DNA of 64,000 bases, from contig NZ_BBRA01000001.1 of the NCBI RefSeq assembly GCF_000975035.1, forward strand, positions 1,752,683-1,816,682, in the 5' to 3' direction. Positions 13,698-22,910 of this stretch are shown one piece after another. The number at the start of each line of letters is the position of its first letter. The first letter of the stretch is position 1. The stretch comes from Demequina flava (GTDB lineage: Bacteria; Actinomycetota; Actinomycetes; Actinomycetales; Demequinaceae). The notes below the pieces were generated by a model. That model was not told where the DNA came from, ran no database searches, and saw nothing but the letters and a program-made list of their open reading frames with translations. Made by a program: the position numbers and the translations under genes.

Positions 13698-14435
13698 ATG
13701 TCCGCCCCAATAGTCTTCCTCAACGCTTTCCCTGTCGACCGCGCGCAGTGGGAGGGTCTCCTGGCCGTCCTCGGCCCCGATGTCCGCGGTGACGTGATTA
13801 CGTTCGACATGCCGGGCATCGGCCAGATGCCGCTCACGGACGAAGACCCCAGCCTGGAACTCATTGCCGATGCGGCAGTCCTAGCGATGCGCGAAGCGAC
13901 CGGTGAGGACGCCGCGATCTGGGTGGGCTGTTCCATGGGTGGCTACGTAGCCATGGCCGTGGCCGAGCGTCACCCCGATGCCGTGGCCGGGCTTGGCCTG
14001 ATCGCCACAAAGTCGGTGGCGGACACGGAAGAGGGCAAGGCCAAGCGGCTCAGCATCGCTGACGCTCACACGGGCGCTCCCGGCGCAACGGACCCGCGCG
14101 CCATGGCCGAGCCACTGGTAGGCCTGGAAGGTCCTCAGCGCGAGGAGCTCGTTGACTGGGTCAGCGCGAACATTGCGCGCCATGGCGGCGACGGCATCGC
14201 TTGGGGGCAGCGCGCGATGGCGGACCGGCCCGACCGCACCGAGGTCCTGCGCAATGTCGACGGACCTGCGGTCGTGATCGCGGGAGAAAACGACGGCATC
14301 GTGGCGCGTGCAGACATCGACACCATGGCTGAGGCCCTCGGCGTGACGCCTATCGTGATCGAGGGAGTCGGACACCTGGCTGGTCTGGAAGCACCGGAGG
14401 CCGTCGCAGAGGCCCTCGCGCCACTGCTGCGTTAA
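13698..14435 (+). CDS. Alpha/beta-fold hydrolase (esterase or carboxylesterase type)
   Basis: A second, unrelated alpha/beta hydrolase of 245 residues. The nucleophile elbow is GCSMG (residues 77-81, Ser79) and the catalytic histidine is in GVGHLAGLE near the C-terminus. ATG 13698 is chosen because it follows AAGGAGG by seven bases; the open frame continues upstream into the previous gene without a ribosome site. It lies 20 bases after that gene, so the two hydrolases and the zinc-ribbon gene probably form one operon. Substrate unknown. Confidence 0.82.
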   Translation: MSAPIVFLNAFPVDRAQWEGLLAVLGPDVRGDVITFDMPGIGQMPLTDEDPSLELIADAAVLAMREATGEDAAIWVGCSMGGYVAMAVAERHPDAVAGLGLIATKSVADTEEGKAKRLSIADAHTGAPGATDPRAMAEPLVGLEGPQREELVDWVSANIARHGGDGIAWGQRAMADRPDRTEVLRNVDGPAVVIAGENDGIVARADIDTMAEALGVTPIVIEGVGHLAGLEAPEAVAEALAPLLR

Positions 14436-14453
14436 GACCTTACGGGCGGGCCG

Positions 14454-14867
14454 TCACTGCTGGCCCCACGTGGTGCCGCCAGCAAGCCGCTTGGCCAAAG
14501 CATCGGCCATAGGCATTGACTCGCCGTCGCGACCGCCCTTGCCCACTTCCAGCGGCGGGGGAGAAGGCTCGAGCGTCACTCCGCTGAACCGACCCTTGAG
14601 CGACTTCGGAGCGCTCAGGATGTAGAACTTGCCATCGGTGCCGACCCCAATGGCGCGATCACGCTTGAGGTACCAGCCGCGCACATTGGTGCGATAGCGG
14701 GTCTTCCCGTCGTATGAGCGCGCCGACAGGTCGGTAGGCTCGATTCCCGCTGCGTTGGCGTCGTCGACAAACTGAGCGACGAGGGCCTCCGCCTGCCTGG
14801 ATTGTGCGGCCTGAGCGCGTTCGAGCGCCTCCGCCCTGCGCACCCTGGCGTCGCTCGACTCGGACAT
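14454..14867 (-). CDS. Conserved actinobacterial hypothetical protein
   Basis: This 137-residue soluble protein has an N-terminal helix rich in Ala, Arg and Glu, then a compact region (KTRYRTNVRGWYLKRDRAIG, with VGTDGKFYILSAPKS) that looks like a small beta-rich fold. It starts 12 bases after the stop of the large coiled-coil gene and shares its strand, so the two are probably cotranscribed. I do not recognise a family function. One GCATCGGCC motif (14500-14508) lies in it. Confidence 0.75.
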   Translation of the reverse strand: MSESSDARVRRAEALERAQAAQSRQAEALVAQFVDDANAAGIEPTDLSARSYDGKTRYRTNVRGWYLKRDRAIGVGTDGKFYILSAPKSLKGRFSGVTLEPSPPPLEVGKGGRDGESMPMADALAKRLAGGTTWGQQ

Positions 14868-14879
14868 CAGCGGAGCCGA

Positions 14880-17570
14880 TTAGTTCGTCGAACTTGCGGG
14901 TTCTTCGGCATCCGCTTCCGCGGCCTCGTGCTCATCCTTCAACGCGGTTGCCTTCGCCAGGCCAGCGACGGGATCCGCGCTCAGTAGACCGCGCAGGTCG
15001 TCGAGGTATGAGGTGATCGACTCGCGCTGACGGTTGAGCTCGTCCACCTCCTGCTGGGCGTTGGTGCGCTCGCGCTCGGCGTCGGAGACGGCCTCGGAGA
15101 TGATGGCCTCTGCGTGCTCGCGCGACTCCGACACAATCTCGTCGGCGTTGGTGCGGGCGTTGCTGAGCAGCGTCTGCGAGTGGACCTCGGCGTCGCGGCG
15201 GACGGCATCGGCACGCTCGAGGGCATCGGACAGGCGCTCCTCGGCCTCATCGGCACGCACGCGCGCATCCTCGACCATTGCGGCCGTTTCCGCCTTGGCT
15301 TCTTCGTGACGTGCCGTGAGCTCCTGCTCGGCCGCCTCGCGACGCTGCGCGATCTCGATCTGCAGGTCCTCGCGAGAGCGGCGTGCCTCCTCGTGGGCGG
15401 CCTCCGCGTCCTGGTGACCCTCTGCGCGTGCCTTGTCGGCGTCGCGCTGCGCAGTGGTGACGATGTGGTTCGCCTCTTGGCGTGCGGCTGCGACGCGCTC
15501 TTCCGCGTCATCGGTCGCAACCTGCGCGGTCTTGGCCGCATCACGGTCCGCGCCTTCGCGAGTCGACACCGCGTAGGCATCAGCTTCACGGCGTGCGGTC
15601 TCGGAGTACGTATCGGCATCGCCGCGGGTCGTGGCGTCGTAGTCGTCGGCCTCCAGACGGGCCTGTGCGGCGTCGTCGTCGGCTGCAGTACGAGTCGCGG
15701 AAGCGTAGTTGTCGGCGTCCTTGCGGGCGGCCTGGTCGTAGAGGTCCGCGTCCTTACGCACCTGGCGCGAGGCGGTCTCTGCTGCTTCCTTGGTGGCAAC
15801 CGCGTAGTCGTCGGCATCCTTGCGCGTGGTCGCCGAGTACTCGTCAGCGTCCGCCTGGGTGGCTGCCTTGTAGTCGTCAGCCTCCGCACGCGTTGCCTCG
15901 GAGTACGCGTCTGCCTGCTCGCGCGTCGTCGTTTCGTATCCGTCAGCCTCCGCGATGGTGACACGGCGGTACTCGTCGGCCTCGGAGCGCTGCGCCTCGT
16001 CGTAAGCGTCGGCTTCCTGGCGGACCTCGTCGGCGTCGGCATCGGCCTGGGCGCGAGTCTCGCTGCCGTAGGTGTCGGCGGCGGTCCTGGTTTGGTCGGA
16101 GTACGTGTCGGCGTCCGCACGCGTCTCCGTGGCGTACTGGTCCGCCTCGCCCTGCGTCGCTGCCTTGTAGTCGTCGGCTTCGGACCGCGTCGCGGCCGAG
16201 TAGTCATCAGCGTCGGAGCGGGTATGTGCCGCGTACTCGTCTGCAGCCACCTGAGTCGTGGTCTTGTACTCGTCCGCCTCGTTCTGGGTGGCGTTGCGGT
16301 AGTCGTCGGCCTCGGTGCGCGTGGCCTGGTCGTACTCATCGGCCGATGCTCGGGTCGCGGTGTCGTACTCGTCCGCAGCGGAGCGGGTGGTGCGGTCATA
16401 GTCGTCAGCTTCACGCTCGACCTGGGCGCGGTGCTCTGCAGCGGCGGCATGGGCCGCAGCAAGCGCTGCGTCGCCCTCGTTGCGCAGGCGCGTCGCGTAC
16501 TCGTCGGCGCCAGCCTCGGTTGTCGCCTTGTAGTTATCGGCCTCGGAGCGCGTTTCGTGCGCGTAGTCCTCGGCGTCGGCGCGGGCAGCCTCGTCGTACT
16601 CGTCGGTGTCAGCTCGCAGCGAGTCAACCTCGCGCTGTGCCTCTGCACGGAGGTCGCGGACCTCGGCATCGGCTTCGCGGCGGGCAACTTCAATGTCGCG
16701 ATGTGACTGAGTCAGGAACTGCTGCGCCTCGTTCCGCATGTTCGCTGCGTCGGAATCGGCGGAGATGCGAATGTCTGAGGCCTCGGCATCAGCCGCCGCA
16801 CGCGCGTCCTGAGCCTCACCGTGCAGGCGCTTGGCTTCGAGCCGCGCCTCCTCGAGGGCCTTCTCTGCGTCCTCACGCAGGCTCGCCGACTCATCCTTGG
16901 CGGCGACAATCGCGGCCTCAGCCTCGGCCCGAGCCGCTTCAACGGCCTCGGTCGCTTCGCGCTGGGCGTTTACGCGTAGTTCTGTGGTCTCACGCTCGGC
17001 GGTTGCGCGCAGGGTGTGGACCTCGCGGTCGGCCCCGGCCTTGAGTTCGGCGATTTCGGAGTCGATGCCGGCCTTGACGCGCTCGGCGTCGCGGCGCGCG
17101 CGCTCGACGGTCTCGGCCGCCTGGCGCTCCGCGGCCTCGCGGGTGCCGCCTGCCTCCGACTCTGCAGCGGTGCGAATCTCTTCTGCCTCGCGACGGCTCT
17201 GAGCGAGAATCTCGGCCACTTCGTTGTCCGCACGTGCCCGGAGCTGCTGCGCTGCCACGTTGGCACGAGCGACAGTGTCCTGCGCGTGGGTATTGGCGCG
17301 CTGGACAACGTCAGAGGACTGCTCCTCGGCGGAACGCAGAAGTTGCTCGACGCGGGCACCCAGCCCCTTGTAGGTAGGCTGCTCCGCCTCGCGGAGTGAC
17401 TTCTGGGCGTCCTCGAGCGCGCCGCGCGTGGACGCGGACTCTTGCTGCGCCTGCTGAGCGGCTTCCCGTGCCTCCTTGAGGGAGTCCTCAAGTCGCGCCA
17501 CGTGTGCGGCAACCGCTTCACGGTCGTAGCCGCGCATCGCGACGGGGAAAGCCAAGTTCTCTTCCGGCAT
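14880..17570 (-). CDS. Giant DivIVA/Scy-like coiled-coil protein with tyrosine hendecad repeats
   Basis: The 896-residue protein starts with a DivIVA-type membrane/pole-targeting segment (FPVAMRGYDREAVAAHV, residues 8-24) and then is almost wholly coiled coil. From about residue 178 to 680 it repeats every 11 residues. Between about 321 and 675 nearly every repeat has the form A-D-x-Y-x-x-x-T-R-x-x, with one break at 361-387. The end contains RQRESITSYLDDLRGLL, also found at the C-terminus of Streptomyces DivIVA, FilP and Scy relatives. By analogy it is a polarity or cytoskeletal scaffold at the pole or septum. The ATG follows AGGAGATGAG. The 33-bp periodic DNA leaves long open frames on the opposite strand, which are not genes. 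Confidence 0.85.
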   Translation of the reverse strand: MPEENLAFPVAMRGYDREAVAAHVARLEDSLKEAREAAQQAQQESASTRGALEDAQKSLREAEQPTYKGLGARVEQLLRSAEEQSSDVVQRANTHAQDTVARANVAAQQLRARADNEVAEILAQSRREAEEIRTAAESEAGGTREAAERQAAETVERARRDAERVKAGIDSEIAELKAGADREVHTLRATAERETTELRVNAQREATEAVEAARAEAEAAIVAAKDESASLREDAEKALEEARLEAKRLHGEAQDARAAADAEASDIRISADSDAANMRNEAQQFLTQSHRDIEVARREADAEVRDLRAEAQREVDSLRADTDEYDEAARADAEDYAHETRSEADNYKATTEAGADEYATRLRNEGDAALAAAHAAAAEHRAQVEREADDYDRTTRSAADEYDTATRASADEYDQATRTEADDYRNATQNEADEYKTTTQVAADEYAAHTRSDADDYSAATRSEADDYKAATQGEADQYATETRADADTYSDQTRTAADTYGSETRAQADADADEVRQEADAYDEAQRSEADEYRRVTIAEADGYETTTREQADAYSEATRAEADDYKAATQADADEYSATTRKDADDYAVATKEAAETASRQVRKDADLYDQAARKDADNYASATRTAADDDAAQARLEADDYDATTRGDADTYSETARREADAYAVSTREGADRDAAKTAQVATDDAEERVAAARQEANHIVTTAQRDADKARAEGHQDAEAAHEEARRSREDLQIEIAQRREAAEQELTARHEEAKAETAAMVEDARVRADEAEERLSDALERADAVRRDAEVHSQTLLSNARTNADEIVSESREHAEAIISEAVSDAERERTNAQQEVDELNRQRESITSYLDDLRGLLSADPVAGLAKATALKDEHEAAEADAEEPASSTN

Positions 17571-17682
17571 CTCATCTCCTCTATACGCGGTAGGGGTGAA
17601 TACGCGCGTAGTCGACCTCCAGAGTAGTGGCCCGAAACGTGACCGACAAAGTGGTGAAGTGGGCCAAACGCCAGAAGTCTCC

Positions 17683-17713
17683 TAAAGTGAAGACAGAACC
17701 CAAGGAGGAACGA
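17683..17713 (+). promoter_or_regulatory. -10 element and strong ribosome site that fix the start at 17714
   Basis: TAAAGT (17683-17688) is a good -10 hexamer, and AAGGAGGAACGA precedes GTG 17714. A longer in-frame start at 17627 would lie upstream of this promoter, so the shorter start is preferred. No convincing -35 is visible. Confidence 0.5.
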
Positions 17714-18664
17714 GTGACTTTAAGGACGGCTGCCCTCGCAGCAGGAGTACTGGGAGTGCTTCTGCTGATCGCGGGCCTGATTGCCGACGCGCAGCGGCCA
17801 CCGCGTGATGTGCTGGCTACTGCCGATGTCGACACGCCTGTCGTGGTCTACTCGCCAGCAATGGTCGAGTTCGCCGCTCAGTCGCGGCTGGGAGTCACCG
17901 GCGAGGGCGACATCGTCGCTCTCACGGCACGCCCAGCGGACGCCGACGCGTGGCTGGCTGAGCACGAGGCCACGGAGGTCACAGGACTTCCCCAGTGGGA
18001 GACACTGTCGACCACCGCGTACGAAGCGGTTGAGCCGGAACCGACCGCGAGCCCTTCGGCATCGCCGTCTGCCTCGGCGAGCGCCTCTGAAGAGCCCAGC
18101 CCATCGCCGTCACCGTCTGGTGATGACGAGGCGGCTGAGGACGCGGAGCCTGTCGATATTTTGGCTGAGACCTCTGCGGACCACTGGCGCGAGCAGTGGA
18201 ACGGTGTTGACCGTGTGGCCGTCTCCGCCGCAGATGTTCCTGTCGGAGAGACGCTGATTATCGCCAGTCGCGACGGCTCGCCGTTGACGCAGACCGACAT
18301 GCGCCTGTCGCGTGAGGTCAACGACGGCTGGATCACGCCGCTGATTTGGTGGGGTGCCGGCCTTACCCTCGTTGGTCTGATCGCCCTGATCTTCCGTTTC
18401 ATCGACACGCGCCCGGTCCAGGCAAAGCTCGAGGCGCGGCGCGCTTCGCGTGGGGCCGATGCTGACGAGACCAGCGAGCCTGGCTCCCGTCGCGCTCGCC
18501 GTGAGAACGGCGAACTCTTGCCCGACGCATCGCTTGATGAAGAGCCGGCGTCGCCGAGCTCTGCGACGTCGACCGAATCCGCTAAGTCGACCGATTCCGC
18601 CGCATCGGCGGAGACCCCACCATCACCAGAACGGTCCCCCGAGGACGAAGGAGGCCGCTCATGA
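17714..18664 (+). CDS. Two-helix membrane protein with a Ser/Pro/Glu-rich linker, unknown function
   Basis: This 316-residue protein has a membrane segment near the N-terminus (ALAAGVLGVLLLIAGLIA), an extracytoplasmic region with a low-complexity linker of P-S-A-S-E repeats around residues 110-145, and a second membrane segment (PLIWWGAGLTLVGLIALIF). A charged cytoplasmic tail rich in Ser, Glu and Pro follows. No enzyme motif is visible. It overlaps the next gene by ATGA, so both are translated together. It is divergent from the coiled-coil gene. One GGCCGATGC motif (18454-18462) lies in the tail. Confidence 0.75.
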   Translation: MTLRTAALAAGVLGVLLLIAGLIADAQRPPRDVLATADVDTPVVVYSPAMVEFAAQSRLGVTGEGDIVALTARPADADAWLAEHEATEVTGLPQWETLSTTAYEAVEPEPTASPSASPSASASASEEPSPSPSPSGDDEAAEDAEPVDILAETSADHWREQWNGVDRVAVSAADVPVGETLIIASRDGSPLTQTDMRLSREVNDGWITPLIWWGAGLTLVGLIALIFRFIDTRPVQAKLEARRASRGADADETSEPGSRRARRENGELLPDASLDEEPASPSSATSTESAKSTDSAASAETPPSPERSPEDEGGRS

Positions 18665-19644
18665 ACGCACGTTTCGTTGCCGGGGTAACCGGCGCATCGG
18701 CCCTACTTCTGCTCACCGGTTGTGTCGCGGAGGTTCCTGCCCCCGTCACGGAGAACCCGGAACTGCCGCTCAAGGCCGCTGTGCTGGAACCGCAGTCGGA
18801 TCGCATCGCTGAGGAAACTCACGCCGAGCTTGAGGCGGCGGACAGCGAGGACGACGCTGAGCTGCTCACCGATCGCGTGGGCGGACCAGCAGTGACAATC
18901 CGCGACGCGCAATACACGCTTGAGGACGATGGTGACGGGCCGTCGCCCGACGACTTGCCGCAAGCGACCCAGGCCGTCTACACGGTGGGCGCGGAGGGCT
19001 GGCCACGCACCATGGCCGCCGTGACCGAACCCGCAGGCGAAGACTCCACGCCCGTTGTCATGATGTGGGTGCAAGAGAGCATCGACGATGACTATCAGTT
19101 GCGACAGTGGTCACACATGATTCCCGGTGCCGCCATCCCCGCGATGAACGGCACGACTGAGGGCGCACAGCAACTCACGGTCAGCGCCGAGGGCCTGCAG
19201 ATGACTCCCGAGGAAGCGATTGACAACTACCTCGAGTTGCTGCGCGAGGGAACGGACTCGGAGTTCGAGGAGACCTTTGCCCCCGACTCCTACCGTGATC
19301 AACTCTTCGCAGCTCGCGAGACGCTCACCGATGCGGCCTCTGAAGCCGACGGTGAGTACGAGGACTCGATCGAGGGCGACCTCGACAACACCTTCGTCAT
19401 GAGCACTGCCGAAGGCGGCGCGCTGGTCTTCACGCCACTGACCGTCGAGTCGTCCTTCTCGGTCGACGACGGCATCGTGGAGATCTCCGACGCCCAGCAG
19501 TCGCTCGTGGATGGCGATATCGAAGAGGTGGCCGTGTACGACTACCTGGATACCCTCGTGATGTACATCCCGGCTGCGGACTCTGAGGACCAGCCCGCGG
19601 TCGTGGCTGCTGACCACAACCTCATCAGCATCTCTGCTGGCTGA
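18661..19644 (+). CDS. Secreted lipoprotein of unknown function
   Basis: The first 20 residues form a lipoprotein signal (ASALLLLTGC), with lipidation at the cysteine. The remaining acidic extracytoplasmic region of about 300 residues has a duplicated alpha+beta appearance; residues about 180-215 (TPEEAIDNYLELLREG) resemble a DUF4878/NTF2-like lumazine fold, but this is weak. It is coupled to the upstream membrane protein and 27 bases ahead of the thioredoxin-TPR gene. A joint envelope role for the three is inference. Confidence 0.75.
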   Translation: MNARFVAGVTGASALLLLTGCVAEVPAPVTENPELPLKAAVLEPQSDRIAEETHAELEAADSEDDAELLTDRVGGPAVTIRDAQYTLEDDGDGPSPDDLPQATQAVYTVGAEGWPRTMAAVTEPAGEDSTPVVMMWVQESIDDDYQLRQWSHMIPGAAIPAMNGTTEGAQQLTVSAEGLQMTPEEAIDNYLELLREGTDSEFEETFAPDSYRDQLFAARETLTDAASEADGEYEDSIEGDLDNTFVMSTAEGGALVFTPLTVESSFSVDDGIVEISDAQQSLVDGDIEEVAVYDYLDTLVMYIPAADSEDQPAVVAADHNLISISAG

Positions 19645-19671
19645 CCCCGAACCCCCGATTTTCGAGGAACG

Positions 19672-20619
19672 ATGACTGCACAGAACCCTGAGGTGCCCCT
19701 GCGCGGCGCGCCTGACCTTTCCCAACTCGCAGCGGCCGCGAAGGCTGCCCAGGAGCCCGCCCCAACTGAGGGTGCGGCCCCAACTGCCGGAGCATCGGCC
19801 GTCTCCGTGGTGGAGGTGACTGACGCCAACCTCAACGACTTGGCACAGACCTCCTCCGAGGTCCCGATCGTCATCGTGTTCCTGTCGTCGGCCTCGCCGG
19901 CGTCCAAGGAACTTGTTGACCGCATGCGCGGGCTGCTTGCTCGCTACGACGGTCGACTGCTCCTGGGTCAGTGCGACATCGACAAGAACGGTCAGATCGC
20001 TCAGGCGCTGCAGATCAGCGCCGTGCCTACGACGTTGGCCCTCATCGCAGCACGTCCCGCGCCGCTGTTCCAGGGCGCTCCCGACGACGAGCAGATCACC
20101 GGCGTGCTTGACCAGGTGCTCGAGATCGCGGCTCAGAACGGCGTGACTGGTCGGGCCGCGACTTCCGACAATGCCGAGCCCGAGGCGGAGCCGGAGCCAG
20201 AGCCGCTGCCTCCGCTGCACCAGGAGGCCTACGACGCCATCGAACGCGAGGACTATGCGGCCGCGATCGACGCGTATGAGCGCGCTTTGAAGGAAAACCC
20301 CAAGGACGCCGACGCGAAGGCGGGTCGCTCACAGGTGGCCCTCATGGAGCGCACCAAGGATGCCGACCTGGCCGCGGTGCGCAAGGCCGCTGCGGATGCG
20401 CCTGGCGACCTCGACGCTCAGATGGCCGTGGCAGACATGGACATCCTTGGTGGTCAGGTTGAGGATGCCTTTGTGCGCCTCATTGATGCTGTGAAGACGG
20501 CGCCGAGCGAGGACCGCGAGAAGATTCGTGTGCGCCTTGTCGAGCTGTTCGACGTTGTGGGCGTCGCTGATCCCCGCGTGGCTGAGGCGCGTCGCGCGCT
20601 CTCCACAGCCCTCTTCTAA
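19672..20619 (+). CDS. Thioredoxin-fold and TPR co-chaperone (CnoX/YbbN-like), without CxxC
   Basis: This 315-residue protein has an Ala/Pro-rich N-terminus, a thioredoxin fold at about residues 45-160 and tetratricopeptide helices at about 180-315. Where thioredoxins carry WCxxC it has SSASPAS (residues 72-78), so it cannot do disulfide exchange. The cis-proline region AVPTTLALI is kept. This matches CnoX/YbbN holdases, which protect proteins and hand them to chaperones. There is no signal peptide. It ends at a strong terminator shared with glgB. Confidence 0.85.
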   Translation: MTAQNPEVPLRGAPDLSQLAAAAKAAQEPAPTEGAAPTAGASAVSVVEVTDANLNDLAQTSSEVPIVIVFLSSASPASKELVDRMRGLLARYDGRLLLGQCDIDKNGQIAQALQISAVPTTLALIAARPAPLFQGAPDDEQITGVLDQVLEIAAQNGVTGRAATSDNAEPEAEPEPEPLPPLHQEAYDAIEREDYAAAIDAYERALKENPKDADAKAGRSQVALMERTKDADLAAVRKAAADAPGDLDAQMAVADMDILGGQVEDAFVRLIDAVKTAPSEDREKIRVRLVELFDVVGVADPRVAEARRALSTALF

Positions 20620-20632
20620 ACCCAAGCACGAG

Positions 20633-20680
20633 AAAGAGCCCGCCGGCGATCCGTAGAGATCGCCGCCGGGCTCTTTTCTT
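20633..20680. terminator. Bidirectional terminator between the thioredoxin-TPR gene and glgB
   Basis: A long stem AAGAGCCCGCCGGCGATC pairs with GATCGCCGCCGGGCTCTT (one bulge) around a six-base loop, with TTCTTTT on the plus side and an A-rich flank on the left that gives U's for the minus transcript. It lies between two convergent genes. Confidence 0.9.
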
Positions 20681-20694
20681 TTGTGCTGAGAGGA

Positions 20695-22866
20695 CTAGTC
20701 GCGGTGGGGGCGGAAGAAGACCGCACCGAGCGGGGGCAGGCGCACGATTGCCGACTGCTCCCAGTCGCCGACGCGTCGCGCCTGCGACTCGACCTGGCCC
20801 AGGTTGCCCACTCCAGATCCGCCGTACAGCTCCGAGTCGGTGTTGAGAATCTCGTCCCAGACGCCGCCCGAGGGCAGCCCTAGCCGGTAGTTCTCGTGGG
20901 GAACTCCCGCGAAGTTGATCGCAACGGCCACAGGCTCGCCGCGCGAGTCCCACCGCAGGAACGTGAGGACGTTGCGGTCAGAGTCGTCCGCGTCGATCCA
21001 CGTGAAGCCCTGCGGGTCGGAATCGCGCTCCCACAAGGCGGGCACGTCGAGGTACATCGCGTTGAGGTCCCGTACGAGGTCCTTGAGGCCCGCGTGCAGT
21101 GGGTCATCGAGGTGCCACCAGTCCAGGGAACGTCCCTCGGACCACTCCGCCTCCTGGCCAATCTCGCAGCCCATGAACAGCAACTGCTTGCCAGGATGCG
21201 CCCACTGGTACGCCAGCAGCGACCGGAGGCCGGCCACCTTTTGCCAGTGGTCGCCGGGCATGCGGTCCATGAGCGAGCCCTTGCCGTGCACCACCTCGTC
21301 GTGACTGAGGGGCAGCATGAACTGCTCGGAGAAGGCATACATCAGGGAGAACGTTGCGCTGTGGTGGTGGTAAGACCGGTTGATGGTCTCCTCGCCCAAG
21401 TACCGCAGGGTGTCGTTCATCCAGCCCATGTTCCACTTGAGGCCAAAGCCCAGACCGCCCGCTGACGTGGGCTGGGTGACGCCCGGCCACGCTGTGGACT
21501 CCTCGGCGATCATGACAATGCCAGGGTTGGTGCGGTACGCCGTGGCGTTGGCCTCTTGGAGGAAGGCGATGGCGTCGAGGTTTTCGCGGCCACCGTGCAC
21601 GTTGGGACGCCACTGACCTGCCTGGCGCGAATAGTCGAGGTAGAGCATCGAGGCCACGGCGTCGACGCGCAGTCCGTCAATGTGGAACTCATCGAGCCAG
21701 TACACGGCGTTCGCCACGAGGAAGTTGCGGACCTCGGGGCGGCCAAAGTCAAAGATGTACGTGCCCCAGTCGGGCTGTTCACCTCGCAGTGGGTCCGGGT
21801 GCTCGTACAGCGGCGTGCCATCGAAGCGGCCAAGCGCCCACTCGTCCTTGGGGAAGTGGCCCGGAACCCAGTCCAGAATCACACCGATGCCGGCTTGGTG
21901 GAGCGTGTCGATGAGATGGCGGAGCTCGTCGGGTGTGCCGAAGCGCGCCGTGGGGGAGTAGTAGCCGGAGACTTGGTATCCCCAGGAACCGCCGAACGGG
22001 TGTTCCATGACAGGCATGAACTCCACGTGCGTGAAGTTCATCTCCTTGACGTAGTTGACCAACTCCGTGGCCATGTCGCGGTACCCGAGCCCTTGCTTCC
22101 AGGACCCAAGGTGGATTTCGTAGACGCTCATGGGCGCGCGGTGCGCTTCGGTTTGGGCACGCCGAGTGATCCAGCGGTCGTCATTCCAGGAGTACGTGGA
22201 ATTGGTGACGACGGATGCGGTCTGTGGCGGGACCTCCGCGCGGCGAGCCATGGGGTCGGCCTTCTGCCGCCACGTGCCGTCCTTGCCGAGGATCTCAAAC
22301 TTGTAGCGCGTGCCATCGCCGATGTCGGGGACAAACAGCTCCCAGACACCGGAGGCGCCCAGCGAGCGCATTGCGTGGCCGGAACCTTGCCAGTGATTGA
22401 AGTCACCGACCAGGCGGATTGCGCGGGCGTTGGGGGCCCATACCGCGAACGATGTTCCGGTGACATCGCCCAAGACAGAGGCGTACGTCTGCACATTGGC
22501 ACCAAGCACGGCCCACAGGCGCTCGTGGCGACCCTCGCGGATCAGATGGAGGTCCAGTTCACCCAGGCTCGGCATGAAGCGGTAGGGGTCGTCTTGCCTC
22601 GCCTCCTCGCCGTCATAGGTGACGAGAACGCGGTAGTCGGGAGCGGTTTCACCGGGGATGTCAGCGCGCCAGACGCCTTCATGCTCGTGCTCCGCAGCGA
22701 ACGTGCCGTCCAGGGTCTCGATCCGCACGCTCGTTGCGAGCGGCCGGAGCACCCGGATGGTCTGTCCATCGACACCGGCGTGCGGTCCCAGGACGGCGTG
22801 TGGCTCGTGATGGGTTCCTGCCGCGATCTCGGCAAGCACTCCCGGATCGAAGTCCTTGGCTGCCAT
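20695..22866 (-). CDS. glgB: 1,4-alpha-glucan branching enzyme
   Basis: GlgB cuts alpha-1,4 chains and rejoins them as alpha-1,6 branches. The 723-residue protein has an N-terminal N1 module, a CBM48 module (about residues 110-210) and a GH13 barrel. The catalytic nucleophile is D402 ([10 protein letters not shown]) and the acid is E455 (MIAEESTAW). The C-terminal beta domain is present. It lies 44 bases downstream of glgE on the same strand, an arrangement conserved in actinobacteria because GlgB branches the product of GlgE. Confidence 0.97.
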   Translation of the reverse strand: MAAKDFDPGVLAEIAAGTHHEPHAVLGPHAGVDGQTIRVLRPLATSVRIETLDGTFAAEHEHEGVWRADIPGETAPDYRVLVTYDGEEARQDDPYRFMPSLGELDLHLIREGRHERLWAVLGANVQTYASVLGDVTGTSFAVWAPNARAIRLVGDFNHWQGSGHAMRSLGASGVWELFVPDIGDGTRYKFEILGKDGTWRQKADPMARRAEVPPQTASVVTNSTYSWNDDRWITRRAQTEAHRAPMSVYEIHLGSWKQGLGYRDMATELVNYVKEMNFTHVEFMPVMEHPFGGSWGYQVSGYYSPTARFGTPDELRHLIDTLHQAGIGVILDWVPGHFPKDEWALGRFDGTPLYEHPDPLRGEQPDWGTYIFDFGRPEVRNFLVANAVYWLDEFHIDGLRVDAVASMLYLDYSRQAGQWRPNVHGGRENLDAIAFLQEANATAYRTNPGIVMIAEESTAWPGVTQPTSAGGLGFGLKWNMGWMNDTLRYLGEETINRSYHHHSATFSLMYAFSEQFMLPLSHDEVVHGKGSLMDRMPGDHWQKVAGLRSLLAYQWAHPGKQLLFMGCEIGQEAEWSEGRSLDWWHLDDPLHAGLKDLVRDLNAMYLDVPALWERDSDPQGFTWIDADDSDRNVLTFLRWDSRGEPVAVAINFAGVPHENYRLGLPSGGVWDEILNTDSELYGGSGVGNLGQVESQARRVGDWEQSAIVRLPPLGAVFFRPHRD

Positions 22867-22910
22867 GCGCTACCGCCTCTCGATTGGTGTGTGGGGGTGC
22901 TGAGTGTGAG

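Noticed and set aside
15546..16610. CRISPR-like array (regular 33-bp repeats)
   Set aside because: The periodicity is that of an 11-residue protein repeat. Units vary at codon third positions, there are no spacers, and the frame is a continuous coding sequence.
15114..16706. A 530-codon open frame on the plus strand, opposite the coiled-coil gene
   Set aside because: The 33-bp periodic, high-GC repeat on the minus strand automatically leaves the opposite frame open. The translated product is low-complexity Val/Gly/Leu without any start signal or family match.
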